A program made the translations under genes and the position numbers. The notes under the pieces are model-generated. The model did no database searches. It was not told the DNA's origin and worked only from the letters and a program-made list of their open reading frames with translations. This document shows positions 47,495 to 56,092 of a stretch of 64,000 nt of DNA, in pieces. Position 1 is the first letter of the stretch. Each line of letters begins with the position of its first letter. The stretch comes from CAZQKE01 sp964593865 (GTDB lineage Bacteria; Chloroflexota; Anaerolineae; JAAYZQ01), in the NCBI GenBank assembly GCA_964593865.1, contig CAZQKE010000135.1, positions 1 through 64,000 of the forward strand. Direction: 5' to 3'.

Positions 47495-49204
47495 ATGAAA
47501 AACGCAACCTCCCCCCCCACCGAGGTCCCATTTGACCGCAAACGCTACCGGCGCGTCGTCCGTTACTTTGCCGGAGTCCTGGCCCACTTTATCTGGTGGG
47601 AGCTGATCCTGCGCCGTCTCCTGGGCCGCCGCTTCGTGGAACGATCCTTTGAACGGCGGTGGCAGCGCATCGCCCACGACTTTCGCATCATGGCGGTAGA
47701 ATTGGGAGGGGTGCTGATCAAACTGGGCCAGTTCCTCAGCATCCGCGTAGACATGCTCCCTCAAGCGGTCACGGCGGAACTGGCAGGGCTGCAAGATGAA
47801 GTCCCCCCGGAGCGTCTGGAAGACATCCAGGCGGTCGTCGAGGCCGAATACGGGCAACCGTTGGACAAAGTATTTTCCTGGTTCAGTCCCCGGCCGGAGG
47901 CAGCCGCCTCCCTGGCCCAGGTTCACCGCGCCCGGCTCCTCACCGGCGACGAAGTCGTCGTCAAGATCCAGCGGCCCAACATAGAAACCATCGTCGAGAC
48001 CGACCTACGGGCCATCCAGACCCTGACCCGCTGGCTCAAACGTTATGAACCGATCCGCCGCCGCGCCGACCTGGACCGACTTTTTGAGGAATTCAGCCGC
48101 ACCACCCGCGCCGAGCTGGATTTTGAGGCCGAAGCGAGCAACGCCGAACGGTTCGCCCTCAACTTTGCCGACGACGGCCGTGTGCGCATCCCCCGCATCT
48201 ACACCCAGGCATCAACGCGCCGCGTGCTGATCATGCAAAACGTAGCCAGCATCAAAATCGACGACCTGGCCGCCCTGGATGCAGCGGGCATCAACCGCTC
48301 CGAAGTGGCCCACTGCCTGTTGGACATCTACCTCCAACAGGTGTTTGAAGACAACTTTGTCCATGCCGACCCCCACCCCGGCAACCTGTTCGTCCAACCC
48401 CTGCCCCCCCTGGTCTCCGATCTGGGCTTGGTCCCCCCCACCCAGGGGACGCCCTTCCGCATCGCCTTTGTGGATTTCGGCATGGTCGCAACGGTCCCGG
48501 AACGGGTGCTGCCCCACTTTCGGGATTATTTGATCGGCTTTGTCCAACGGGATACGGACCGCATGGTGCGGGCCTACCAAGGGGCAGGAGTGCTGTTGCC
48601 CGGCGCAGACCTGGATCGCCTGGCCCAGATGGAAGCCGATCTGCTGGATCGCTACGCGGGCCTGACCCTGCGGGAGGTACAGCAGCTGGCCATGAGCGAA
48701 TGGCGAGAACTGGCCCGCGAGTACCGCGACATCCTCTACGAAATGCCCTTCCAGCTACCTGCAGAACTCCTGTTCGTGGGACGGGCCATCGCCATTCTCA
48801 TCGGGATCGCCACCTCCCTGGATCCCGATTTTGACCCCTGGGCGGCCATAGAACCCTATGCCCGCCAGCTGGCCGCCGCCGAGATCAAACGCGACTGGCG
48901 CGCCTGGCTGGGAGAAGCGGAATCCTTCGTCCGCCTGCTCTTTTCCCTCCCCGTCCAGGCCGACCGCTTCTTCCGGGAGGCCAACCGAGGTCATCTGACG
49001 GTACAAACCCGCTGGTCGGCCGAGGACCAACGGGCGGTGCGGGGGGTAGAAACGGCCGTCAACCGCCTGACAGGGGCCATCATCTTTGCCGCCCTGCTCC
49101 TGGCAGCGGTAGCCCTGCACATCACCCAGGGGGGAAGTTGGCTCGGCTACACCCTCTTCGCCCTGGCCGCCCTTTCCCTATTGGCGACCCTGATCCCCCG
49201 CTGA
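47495..49204 (+). CDS. ABC1/UbiB family atypical kinase-like protein
   Basis: A 569-residue ABC1/AarF/UbiB protein. The family KxGQ motif appears as LIKLGQFLSIRVDMLP, followed by the Ala-rich loop AASLAQVHRA, the ATP-site Lys in EVVVKIQRP, the catalytic loop NFVHADPHPGNL and the metal Asp in FVDFGMVA. Two C-terminal membrane helices (about 510-565) anchor it. UbiB proteins support quinone biosynthesis or lipid distribution through ATPase activity; this lineage may use menaquinone, so the exact role is open. Coupled to the M24 gene by a 4-nt gap and convergent with the TPR gene, 5 nt away. Confidence 0.92.
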   Translation: MKNATSPPTEVPFDRKRYRRVVRYFAGVLAHFIWWELILRRLLGRRFVERSFERRWQRIAHDFRIMAVELGGVLIKLGQFLSIRVDMLPQAVTAELAGLQDEVPPERLEDIQAVVEAEYGQPLDKVFSWFSPRPEAAASLAQVHRARLLTGDEVVVKIQRPNIETIVETDLRAIQTLTRWLKRYEPIRRRADLDRLFEEFSRTTRAELDFEAEASNAERFALNFADDGRVRIPRIYTQASTRRVLIMQNVASIKIDDLAALDAAGINRSEVAHCLLDIYLQQVFEDNFVHADPHPGNLFVQPLPPLVSDLGLVPPTQGTPFRIAFVDFGMVATVPERVLPHFRDYLIGFVQRDTDRMVRAYQGAGVLLPGADLDRLAQMEADLLDRYAGLTLREVQQLAMSEWRELAREYRDILYEMPFQLPAELLFVGRAIAILIGIATSLDPDFDPWAAIEPYARQLAAAEIKRDWRAWLGEAESFVRLLFSLPVQADRFFREANRGHLTVQTRWSAEDQRAVRGVETAVNRLTGAIIFAALLLAAVALHITQGGSWLGYTLFALAALSLLATLIPR

Positions 49205-49209
49205 GACCC

Positions 49210-49698
49210 TTATTCCTCCGTCAGCTTACGCAGCCAGTAACGAGCATCCCGGTCCAGGGGATTGACCTGGATGGCCCGTCGGAAGGCGGCGACGGCCAGA
49301 TCGGTGTCACCTCTGTCTACAAAGATGAGGCCCAGGTTGTAATGGACGTTGGGTGCAGCCGGGTTCAATTCCAGGGCCTTTTCAAAGGCACCGATGGCCT
49401 GCATCTGCTGTTCGGCGGTGGCGAGAACCGGGTTGCCCAGGTAGGCCGCCCCCAAATTGATCCAGACCATGACGTTATCCGGTTCGGCATCACGGGCCGC
49501 TTCCAGCAAGGGGATGGCCTCCTTGTGCCGCCCGGCCATGATATACGCACCGCCCAGGTTGATGAGGGTAGGGACATCCTCCGGGGCGAGACGGTACGCC
49601 CGCTCCAGGTGCGGGATCGCTTCTTGAGCCTTGCCCGCTTCCAACAGGGCAGCCCCCCGGTTGAGCAGTTGCCGCAGATCTTCCCGTTCTTCTGTCAC
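49210..49698 (-). CDS. Tetratricopeptide repeat protein
   Basis: A 162-residue soluble protein of four TPR-like units (residues about 8-40, 41-75, 76-118 and 119-152), with typical positions in AIPHLERAYRLAPEDVPTLINLG and AIGAFEKALELNPAAPNVHYNLG (written here only in part). TPR proteins mediate protein contacts; partner unknown. It begins with GTG, preceded by AGGTAGGA. It is the last gene of a four-gene leftward operon, 9 nt after the pyrophosphatase gene. Confidence 0.85.
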   Translation of the reverse strand: MTEEREDLRQLLNRGAALLEAGKAQEAIPHLERAYRLAPEDVPTLINLGGAYIMAGRHKEAIPLLEAARDAEPDNVMVWINLGAAYLGNPVLATAEQQMQAIGAFEKALELNPAAPNVHYNLGLIFVDRGDTDLAVAAFRRAIQVNPLDRDARYWLRKLTEE

Positions 49699-49707
49699 TC
49701 GTCGGTC

Positions 49708-51351
49708 CTACCTTTCCATCTCTTTCCAGCGGCGGGCGACGCGGGGCAGGATCGGCACGACCTGCTTTTTGCGAGACATGACGCCGCCTATCATCACCGA
49801 ATGGGGCGAGGCCAAACGCTGGCCCAACGCCTCGGCCACCATCTCCTCCAAGCCGACGATGAGGATCTCGGTCTGACTGTGCACAATGTCTACGACCATG
49901 AACAGCAAAGATACGTATCCCTTTTCGGCGCGGAGGGCCTGCATCTCGGCCAAAAGATCGTCGCGGATCTCGTCCACGCGGCGTTTGTGGACCGTTTCCA
50001 TATAGCCCACGGCAAAGGGCACACCCTCAATGCGAAACTCTTTGAAATCGGTGGTCAAAATCTGGCGGGGCGAGCGACCCGAAAGGTCCGAAGCGACGGC
50101 GAAAATTTCCTGGCCGAACTCCTCCACATCCACCTGGGCAATGGCCGCCAGCTCGCGGGCCACCCGCTCGTCGCGGGGGGTGCTGGTGGGCGAGCGGAAG
50201 AGAACCGTGTCGGTGATCAAGCCGCCCAGCAGGATACCGGCGATGGGCGGCGGGATGGGGATACCCGCTTCGTCAAACAGCCCGGCGATGATGGTACTGG
50301 TTGAGCCGACGATCTCGTTGCGGAAGAGGATGGGCGCCGCGCTCTGAATGTCGGCAATGCGATGGTGGTCCACGATGCCCAACAGCTCCGCCTCATCCAA
50401 CCCCTCCACCGTCTGGCTGCGCTCGTTGTGGTCCACCAGGTAGACGCCGTGGCGCACCGGGTTGATCAAGTCGCTGCGGGAGATGATGCCCACCACCCGC
50501 CCATCCCCATCCACCACCGGCAGGGTGCGCCGACGGCGTAGCTTATAGCGCAAGGAATCCAGCGAATCGTCCGGGTGGGCGGTCAGCACATCGCGGCGCA
50601 TGAAATAGGAAATGGGCGTGCTCAGGTTCAGCAGACGGACCGTGGCAAAGGTGTGATGGGGAGAAGAGATGAGGGTCACATTGTGCTGCCGGGCCAGCTC
50701 CATGATCTCCTCGGAAACGGGCAGCCCGCCGGTAATGACCAATGCTCCCACCTTGCCCTCAATGGCCACCCGCTGGGCGTCCTCTCGGTCACCCATCACC
50801 ATCAGAATATCCGGCTCCACCCGCCGCCGGACGTTTTCCAGGCTCATGGCCGCCACCAGGGCCTTGTCGCGGAGGCGACGGCCCCGCGCCTCTACCAGCA
50901 GCTCCCCGCCCAGCGTCTCGATGATGTTGCGGATGTCCAGGGGGATGTGATCCATCTTGTCCCGGTCCAGACCGTCGAGGAGAATGCGGGCAAAATCGCC
51001 CACGGTGACCAACCCCGCCAAGCGGCCCTCGTCATCCAAAACGGGCATGGCCCGGATGCCGTGCTCCCGCAACCGCCGCCCCACACGATAGGCCGACTCA
51101 TCGGCCTGCCCCGCGATCAACTCGGCGGTCATTACATCGCGGGCATGGGGCCGGACATCCTCCACCAAGACGGGCAAAGGCACGCCGAAGCGATCCAAAA
51201 TGTAGCGAGTCTCGCGCCAGACTTCGCCCTGGCGGGCGGCGACGACGTTTTGGACCCCCTGCAGGCGCAGCAGCTCGGCATAGGCTACGGCGGAGACAAT
51301 GGAATCGGTATCGGGGTTTTTGTGGCCGATGACAAAGATCTTTCTAGGCAT
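49708..51351 (-). CDS. Manganese-dependent inorganic pyrophosphatase with CBS-DRTGG insert (DHH family II)
   Basis: A 547-residue family II inorganic pyrophosphatase with the regulatory insert. The N-terminal DHH motifs are VIGHKNPDTDSI and, after the insert, VDHHRIADI with GGLITDT; the insert comprises a first CBS domain (about 70-120), a DRTGG domain (about 130-240) and a second CBS domain (about 250-310). The C-terminal DHHA2 domain includes GVMSRKKQVVP. CBS domains in this family bind adenine nucleotides and control activity. ATG at 51351 overlaps the upstream stop by 8 bp. It hydrolyses pyrophosphate in the cytoplasm. Confidence 0.93.
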   Translation of the reverse strand: MPRKIFVIGHKNPDTDSIVSAVAYAELLRLQGVQNVVAARQGEVWRETRYILDRFGVPLPVLVEDVRPHARDVMTAELIAGQADESAYRVGRRLREHGIRAMPVLDDEGRLAGLVTVGDFARILLDGLDRDKMDHIPLDIRNIIETLGGELLVEARGRRLRDKALVAAMSLENVRRRVEPDILMVMGDREDAQRVAIEGKVGALVITGGLPVSEEIMELARQHNVTLISSPHHTFATVRLLNLSTPISYFMRRDVLTAHPDDSLDSLRYKLRRRRTLPVVDGDGRVVGIISRSDLINPVRHGVYLVDHNERSQTVEGLDEAELLGIVDHHRIADIQSAAPILFRNEIVGSTSTIIAGLFDEAGIPIPPPIAGILLGGLITDTVLFRSPTSTPRDERVARELAAIAQVDVEEFGQEIFAVASDLSGRSPRQILTTDFKEFRIEGVPFAVGYMETVHKRRVDEIRDDLLAEMQALRAEKGYVSLLFMVVDIVHSQTEILIVGLEEMVAEALGQRLASPHSVMIGGVMSRKKQVVPILPRVARRWKEMER

Positions 51352-51670
51352 CGTCCTTGTCAGAAGCGTGCAGCCGGTAACTCGCCAAGTCGGCGGCGAA
51401 ATACTCGACGGCATAAAAGACGGGCAGCCCCATCGGCTCGCACACCTCCCGGACCGTCGCCTCTACCAAGCTCCGGACCTGTTCGGATGGCAGATCGGCG
51501 ATGGCCTCCCGCCACAGCAGAAACGTGCCGTACACACCGTCGGACGTGTAATGCAGATCCAGTTTGCCGATGCTCAAGGGGTCGTAGTTGGCGTCGGTCC
51601 GATCCAGGTCAAACAGAGCATACTGCTCGGAGGAAAGGGTCCGCACCAGCCTACGCAGCTTGAGGTTCAT
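51344..51670 (-). CDS. Small protein of unknown function
   Basis: A 108-residue soluble protein, mixed alpha/beta, that I do not recognise. It includes LDLHYTSDGVYGTFLLWRE and a C-terminal VFYAVEYFAADL segment. It sits between the HEAT-repeat gene (4-bp ATGA overlap) and the pyrophosphatase gene (8-bp overlap), so it is surely expressed with both and translation is coupled. No metal site or catalytic motif is evident. Confidence 0.6.
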   Translation of the reverse strand: MNLKLRRLVRTLSSEQYALFDLDRTDANYDPLSIGKLDLHYTSDGVYGTFLLWREAIADLPSEQVRSLVEATVREVCEPMGLPVFYAVEYFAADLASYRLHASDKDDA

Positions 51671-52656
51671 TCAGGCCAACCTTCCCCTCCGGCAGCCCAG
51701 GCCGGAAGATCGTCCTCCGGAATTCCCTCCACTTCATAGAGCACAAAGTTGGTTTCGCCACCGGAAAGGGCCAGCTCGGCCAACGCCTCGTCAATGGCAA
51801 TCTGCAGGTCTTCATCGGCATCTTCCAGGGCATCAAGGAGGACCTGTTTGGCCTCGGCCCCACCGATCTGCCCCAAGGCCCAAACGGCAACATCGCACAC
51901 CTGCCGGTCGGGGTCGTTGATGAGACGGGCCAGGAGGGGGACCGCTTCACGGAGCATCATCTCGCCGCTGGCCAAAGCCGCCTCGTAGCGCATGGCAGGC
52001 GAATGGCTCTCCAGCTCGGTCAGGAGGATAGAAGCCCAACGGGGATCGCAGCTGCGCCCCATGCCCAACACCGCGCTGCGCCGCATCGCTTCATCCTCAT
52101 CGTAATAGGCCAGCTCAATGGCCTCCAACACCGGCGGCGTCGCCGCATAGGACGCCGACTCAATGGCCCGACGGCGCACATCAACGCTTTCCCCCGCCCG
52201 ATGGATGGTCGCCAGCAACTCGGCCACGATCCGTTGTTGGATGGAAGCATCCAGCTTCTCCAACTCCCCGGCCAGGACAAAACGGCCCAGACTGGCGGCC
52301 ACCGCTTCCCGCACGCGGGGAGAAGGATCGGCCCGGAGCATAGACAGCAGGGGAGCAATGAGATGCACCTGCTCGTTCTCCCACAGGCCGTCCACCGAGG
52401 CGGCCCGCACCCCCTCATCGGGGTCACCCATGCTCTGGATGAAAATGGCGTCAAAATTGACCTGGAAGCTGGCCTCGGCCAGCTCCACCAGGGCGGTGAT
52501 CAGGCGGCGACGCTGGAAAGCAGGGCGCGTCTCCCAATCGGCCCAAAAGGCATCCAACTTTGACCCGCTGAGATCGGAAAGCTCGTACAGGTGCGCAACC
52601 GGCACCGCACCGGTTCCGGCATAGATCTTGGCTAAAATCTCCTGAAAACTACTCAA
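51667..52656 (-). CDS. HEAT-repeat protein
   Basis: A 329-residue alpha-solenoid with about six to seven HEAT-like repeats, seen as recurring ARLINDPDRQVCDVAVWALG, LLSMLRADPSPRVREAVAASLG and similar helical pairs. Such proteins serve as scaffolds or, in some cases, phycobilisome-lyase-like adaptors. The TTG at 52656 is proposed as start since GAGGGG lies 7 nt upstream; GTG at 52671 is an alternative. It is first in an operon with an unknown protein, the CBS-DRTGG pyrophosphatase and a TPR protein. Confidence 0.8.
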   Translation of the reverse strand: MSSFQEILAKIYAGTGAVPVAHLYELSDLSGSKLDAFWADWETRPAFQRRRLITALVELAEASFQVNFDAIFIQSMGDPDEGVRAASVDGLWENEQVHLIAPLLSMLRADPSPRVREAVAASLGRFVLAGELEKLDASIQQRIVAELLATIHRAGESVDVRRRAIESASYAATPPVLEAIELAYYDEDEAMRRSAVLGMGRSCDPRWASILLTELESHSPAMRYEAALASGEMMLREAVPLLARLINDPDRQVCDVAVWALGQIGGAEAKQVLLDALEDADEDLQIAIDEALAELALSGGETNFVLYEVEGIPEDDLPAWAAGGEGWPE

Positions 52657-52696
52657 CTTCTTACCCCTCACCGATCACCCCATATCTTCTGTCCTC

Positions 52697-52725
52697 ATTT
52701 TAGCACAGAGCGACCGATTTGCCAA
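52697..52725 (-). promoter_or_regulatory. Promoter of the HEAT-pyrophosphatase operon
   Basis: Minus-strand TTGGCA (52725-52720) and TAAAAT (52702-52697), 17 bp apart; start near 52690. Confidence 0.75.
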
Positions 52726-52794
52726 TTGGGCACAGCAGATGCGACAGGGCGTAATGCGCGCCTCTTTCTCGCTGCCGGGATCCCGGCGGGCAGG

Positions 52795-52823
52795 TTGCGT
52801 TTCCCCTCCGGATCGGGTATAAT
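52795..52823 (+). promoter_or_regulatory. Promoter for the TPR/zinc-ribbon gene
   Basis: TTGCGT at 52795-52800 and TATAAT at 52818-52823, 17 bp apart. The roughly 94-nt leader contains a GCGGAG/CTCCGC hairpin near 52875-52891. Confidence 0.75.
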
Positions 52824-52923
52824 CTCCCCGGAGGCATCATCCCCGCCGGGCCGAGTTCCGGCGGACCGTTTCGGGTGCGGAGTTTGGCTCCGCCGAACCG
52901 GCTTGAACTCTGGAGGTTATGTC

Positions 52924-53520
52924 ATGTTCCGACCACGCCGACCGTTTCGCCGCCGACCGCCGTTGCCGCCGCTGGTGCGGCCCCGCCGACGCCTGCCGCC
53001 CCGCCGCCGTCGCGTCTCGCCCATCGTCGCCGAGGTAGAACGCTTGATGCAGGCAGGCGAATTTGACAAAGCAGCCGAACGTTTCTACACCCTGGCCCAA
53101 GAAGCCGAAAAGCGCGGGCGTAGCGGGGGCGCAGGGGAGCTGTACCTGCGGGCAGCACGCTGCTACCTGGAGGCAGGAAATGTGGACCGGGCAGATGACT
53201 GCGCCGAGCAGGCCATCCATCTCCTGATCAAAGCACGGCGCGTCAGGCGAGTGCGCCAGGTGCTGCCCAAAGTGCTGCGCGCGCTGGAACGCAACGGCCG
53301 CCACGATGACGCCGAACGCCTGCGGGCCGAGGTAGAGACCGCCTTCCGAGGACGACAAATGATGTTCCCACCGGCGCAGGAACAGGCAGCCGCCCGGCTC
53401 CCGACCAAGTGCCCCGCCTGCGGCGCACCCCTCCGGCCCGACGAAGTATCCTGGACCGGTCCGACTACGGCAGAATGCCCCTACTGCGGCAGCATCGTCC
53501 GGGCCGAAGAAGACGTCTAG
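52924..53520 (+). CDS. TPR-like protein with C-terminal zinc ribbon
   Basis: A 198-residue protein. The first 35 residues are extremely rich in Arg and Pro (an RRPFRRRPP-like stretch), suggesting a flexible nucleic-acid- or surface-binding tail. Residues about 40-140 form helical hairpins of TPR type (AGEFDKAAERFYTLAQEAE and EAGNVDRADDCAEQAIHLL). The C-terminus has two CxxC knuckles, CPACGAPL and CPYCGS, a zinc ribbon. Function unknown; zinc ribbons joined to TPRs often act in adaptor roles. GGAGG eight nt upstream supports the start, and the gene has its own promoter. Confidence 0.72.
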   Translation: MFRPRRPFRRRPPLPPLVRPRRRLPPRRRRVSPIVAEVERLMQAGEFDKAAERFYTLAQEAEKRGRSGGAGELYLRAARCYLEAGNVDRADDCAEQAIHLLIKARRVRRVRQVLPKVLRALERNGRHDDAERLRAEVETAFRGRQMMFPPAQEQAAARLPTKCPACGAPLRPDEVSWTGPTTAECPYCGSIVRAEEDV

Positions 53521-53542
53521 GAGCACGCCTGCCCGAAAAGAA

Positions 53543-53720
53543 CGCCGAGGCGCGGTGAAACCTGTATCCTATCCGCACCTCGGCGTCGCCGCAAAAGTTT
53601 ACCGATCCCCGGCACATCGGAGCAAAAATCGGTGTTTTCGGGCTGCCCGCGAATGCGCACAAATACACGAAACGGACCGGGCGCACCCGCGCCCAATTCG
53701 CGGACGGCCTGCGATTCTGA
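53543..53720. repeat. Inverted repeat and decayed interspersed repeat, copy C
   Basis: CGCCGAGG (53543-53550) pairs with CCTCGGCG (53578-53585) with further inner pairs. From about 53670 the sequence GGGCGCACCCGCGCCCAATTCGCGGACGGCC resembles the second half of copies A and B, although it is shorter and more diverged. No gene is seen. Confidence 0.45.
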
Positions 53721-53733
53721 GGGAAGAGGGCGA

Positions 53734-54249
53734 TCAAGCAGGTGGAGTGGTCGAGAAAGCGGTGCACACACCGCTGAGCAGCAAAACGATCACCCCCAAA
53801 ACGATGTTGACGATCAGCAATACCGCCTTGAGCTTCTCCTGCTGCTGGCGCTTCGCCTGGTCCTGTCCCCCTTGCTGTGGCGCACCGGACCGACGGCCCA
53901 GAACCAAGCTGCGGGTCAGGGCAATGGCGATCATGGCGAGCACCAGAATATGTTTGATGGACAGGGCAGCAGAGTAGGTGTTGGCGAAGCTAAACAACCC
54001 CTGGAACGCAGGCGAACGATTGGACATGAGCAAGCCGCTCAGCACCAAACCGACGATACTCACATAGACCAGCACGCTCAGCCGCTTTTGGATGGTATCC
54101 ATCAGTTGCTTGGTCTGTGGCCCCATCCCCAGCACTTTCTTGGCCGAGGGCATAACGGTAACCCCCAGGGTGATCAAGCCTCCTACCCACACGACGGTAA
54201 ACAGGTTGTGCATGAAGGTCATCAGGGCAAACACGATTTGCTTGGGCAT
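53734..54249 (-). CDS. CopD-like integral membrane protein
   Basis: A 171-residue protein with four membrane helices (about 7-29, 56-75, 90-112 and 140-162). The opening MHNLFTVVWVGGLI places a His in helix 1 in the manner of CopD-family and related DUF membrane proteins, which may bind copper or heme, but the match is loose. Between helices 3 and 4 lies a Gln-rich basic loop. It follows the MarR gene by 34 nt in the same transcript, so it is probably the MarR regulator's target. Confidence 0.55.
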   Translation of the reverse strand: MPKQIVFALMTFMHNLFTVVWVGGLITLGVTVMPSAKKVLGMGPQTKQLMDTIQKRLSVLVYVSIVGLVLSGLLMSNRSPAFQGLFSFANTYSAALSIKHILVLAMIAIALTRSLVLGRRSGAPQQGGQDQAKRQQQEKLKAVLLIVNIVLGVIVLLLSGVCTAFSTTPPA

Positions 54250-54283
54250 CTTTCCTCCTCCAAATGTTTTTTTACGCGTCTTC

Positions 54284-54715
54284 TCACGGCCCGGATGCCT
54301 GGGCCTCGGCGGCGCGAATGGCCCGTTCCAACAAGGTCAGAAGGGTTTCCACTTCCTCGGCAGTCAGCCCGGCGAGGATCCGACTCATCTTTTCCCGGCG
54401 GAAAGCGTGTGCCTGCTCCTGCAAAACCCGCCCCCGCGGCGTCAGAAAGAGACGAACGGCACGACCATCGTGGGGGTCCGGGCGGCGTTCCAGCAAACCG
54501 GCCCCTTCCAAACGACGCACCCCCACACTGGCAGTAGGTGCAGTCACGCCCAACCCATCGGCGATCTCCTGAATGCCACAACCGGGTGAGGCGGCCACCC
54601 AATCGAGCAGGGCAAGCTGAGGCATCGTCACCCCGCTGTCCTCCAGAGGATTTTGATCCAGCGCCAGCTGGCGCAATCGCCCGAACAAAGCCAACAGCCG
54701 CTCTTCGGCGGTCAC
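54284..54715 (-). CDS. MarR family transcriptional regulator
   Basis: A 143-residue winged-helix regulator. Helix-turn-helix is seen in IQEIADGLGVTAPTASVGVRRLEG and the wing in DPHDGRAVRLFLTPRG, both standard for MarR. Start is GTG at 54715, with GGGGG 8 nt upstream. It heads an operon with a CopD-like membrane protein. An imperfect palindrome covering the predicted transcription start is the likely autorepressor site. Inducing ligand unknown; MarR proteins usually respond to phenolic or oxidising compounds. Confidence 0.9.
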   Translation of the reverse strand: MTAEERLLALFGRLRQLALDQNPLEDSGVTMPQLALLDWVAASPGCGIQEIADGLGVTAPTASVGVRRLEGAGLLERRPDPHDGRAVRLFLTPRGRVLQEQAHAFRREKMSRILAGLTAEEVETLLTLLERAIRAAEAQASGP

Positions 54716-54731
54716 ATCTTTCCCCCGAAAA

Positions 54732-54749
54732 TTTAGTTAGACAAACAAA
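54732..54749. promoter_or_regulatory. Probable MarR operator
   Basis: TTTAGTTAGACAAACAAA, an AT-rich imperfect palindrome (TTTAGTT with AACAAA) in GC-rich surroundings, overlapping the -10 edge and start point of the MarR promoter. Confidence 0.5.
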
Positions 54750-54777
54750 GTATATCACAAAGCCCAAACGCTGTCAA
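54749..54777 (-). promoter_or_regulatory. Promoter of the marR-copD-like operon
   Basis: Minus-strand TTGACA (54777-54772) and TATACT (54754-54749), 17 bp apart. Confidence 0.8.
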
Positions 54778-54881
54778 CAACACGCCGACCGGGCGAGTGC
54801 CAAGATTTCACACCGCGAAGGTGAAGCACGCCGAGGAACGGCCGACTCTCCGGCGCAGCGTCGCAGCAGCAGGGATCGCCC

Positions 54882-54910
54882 TTTTCAAATCCCCCCAACA
54901 ATGGTATAAT
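54882..54910 (+). promoter_or_regulatory. Promoter for the YkuD gene
   Basis: TTTTCA at 54882-54887 and TATAAT at 54905-54910, 17 bp apart. Weaker -35 than others here; TTTCAA with 16 bp is equally possible. Confidence 0.55.
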
Positions 54911-54979
54911 GCCCTTGCTCCCACGCCGGGCCACAACCCGGCACAGGGGCGCGGCGGGCGCGGAGCATCGCCCGCACCG

Positions 54980-55010
54980 CACAACATGGCGCAAGCCTCC
55001 CGGCCTGCGC
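54980..55010. repeat. GCGCAAGCC-type palindrome in the YkuD leader
   Basis: GGCGCAAGCCTCCCGGCCTGCGCC, a relative of the palindrome unit near 14072, lies in the leader of the YkuD gene, where an in-frame extension of that ORF would translate it. I read it as repeat DNA, not coding. Confidence 0.5.
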
Positions 55011-55087
55011 CCTGCGAGGGTAGATTGCGAGGAGATCAAGGGCAAAGGAACCCAACAGCACCCCCGGAGGAGCAGATCGCCGTCCTC

Positions 55088-56041
55088 ATGAAGCGGGGAA
55101 AAGCCGCCGTCCGCGCCGGACAACGCACCCGTGCCCGGCGGCTCTTTGCTGCCATCCTGGAGCTGGACCCAACCCATGCCGAGGCATGGCGGGAACGGGC
55201 TGCCGTCTTGGACGACCCCCAAGAAGCCCTGGCCCACCTGGCCCAAGCCCTGACCCTCAATCCCCACGATGAACAGGCACGTCGGCTCCTGCGTTCCATC
55301 CGGCGACAGGTGGCGCAAGCATCCCCCCCGGCCTCCGTCGGGCATTCTCCCCCCGGCCCCCGACTGCCGGTTCCCCGCCCTCTAACCCCTATCTCCCCTT
55401 CCACCAACCGACGATCTCTGCCCGGCGTGTGGGCCGCCCTGGCCGGTGTGCTGCTTATCCTCGCCCTGGCCCTCCTCCTGTGGAGCGATGCGCCCCGTAC
55501 CGTCGTCGCCGCCCTTTTGCCCACCCCCACCCCGACGCCGACCTTCACCCCCACTCCCACGCCGACTTTCACCCCCACTCCCACGCCGACCTTCACCCCC
55601 ACACCCACCCGTACACCGACACCCACACCCACCCTAACGCCGACGCCCACACCCACCCCGACCCCCGTCCCCGCCGATCAAAGCGCATCGGGCAAATGGA
55701 TAGAGGTAGACCTTTCGGAGCAACGCCTTTACGCCCACGAAGGCCGGAAAACGGTATTCAGCACCCTCGTTTCCACCGGAACCCGCTGGTACCCGACCGT
55801 CACCGGTCGCTTCAAAATCTACCGCAAGTACCGCTCAACCAGGATGCGCGGGCCGGGATACGATCTGCCCAACGTACCCTGGACCATGTACTTTTACCGT
55901 GGCTACGCCATCCATGGGACCTACTGGCACAACAACTTTGGAAGGCCCATGAGCCACGGATGCGTCAACATGCGTACCCATGAGGCCAAATGGCTCTACA
56001 ACTGGGCACCCCTGGGAACCCTCGTCGTCATCCACCATTAG
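55088..56041 (+). CDS. L,D-transpeptidase (YkuD) with TPR-like N-terminus and Pro/Thr-rich spacer
   Basis: A 317-residue type II membrane protein. Cytosolic TPR-like helices (about 1-78), a membrane helix (about 112-134), an extracytoplasmic PTPTPTF-type spacer (about 145-195) and a C-terminal YkuD domain (about 198-317). Catalytic residues are in HGTYWHNNFGRPMSHGCVNM, with the nucleophile Cys in SHGCVN and the partner His upstream. It should cross-link peptidoglycan stem peptides or attach proteins to the wall. The ATG at 55088 is chosen because the upstream in-frame extension runs through a repeat unit; no ideal ribosome-binding site is visible (GGAGGAG lies 15 nt upstream). Confidence 0.82.
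   Translation: MKRGKAAVRAGQRTRARRLFAAILELDPTHAEAWRERAAVLDDPQEALAHLAQALTLNPHDEQARRLLRSIRRQVAQASPPASVGHSPPGPRLPVPRPLTPISPSTNRRSLPGVWAALAGVLLILALALLLWSDAPRTVVAALLPTPTPTPTFTPTPTPTFTPTPTPTFTPTPTRTPTPTPTLTPTPTPTPTPVPADQSASGKWIEVDLSEQRLYAHEGRKTVFSTLVSTGTRWYPTVTGRFKIYRKYRSTRMRGPGYDLPNVPWTMYFYRGYAIHGTYWHNNFGRPMSHGCVNMRTHEAKWLYNWAPLGTLVVIHH
55537..55608 (+). repeat. 24-bp tandem repeat encoding the YkuD spacer
   Basis: Three direct units (55537, 55561 and 55585) of GCCGAC followed by YTTCACCCCCACTCCCAC, the third slightly diverged. Each encodes eight residues of PTPTFTPT type, so spacer length is likely variable between strains. Confidence 0.8.
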
Positions 56042-56092
56042 CCGATACCGCCCTCCGGAAACGCATACCTTCGCGGGTCGGGGAGGATTCGT

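Noticed and set aside
55537..55608. CRISPR array
   Set aside because: Directly adjoining 24-bp units without spacers inside a coding frame.
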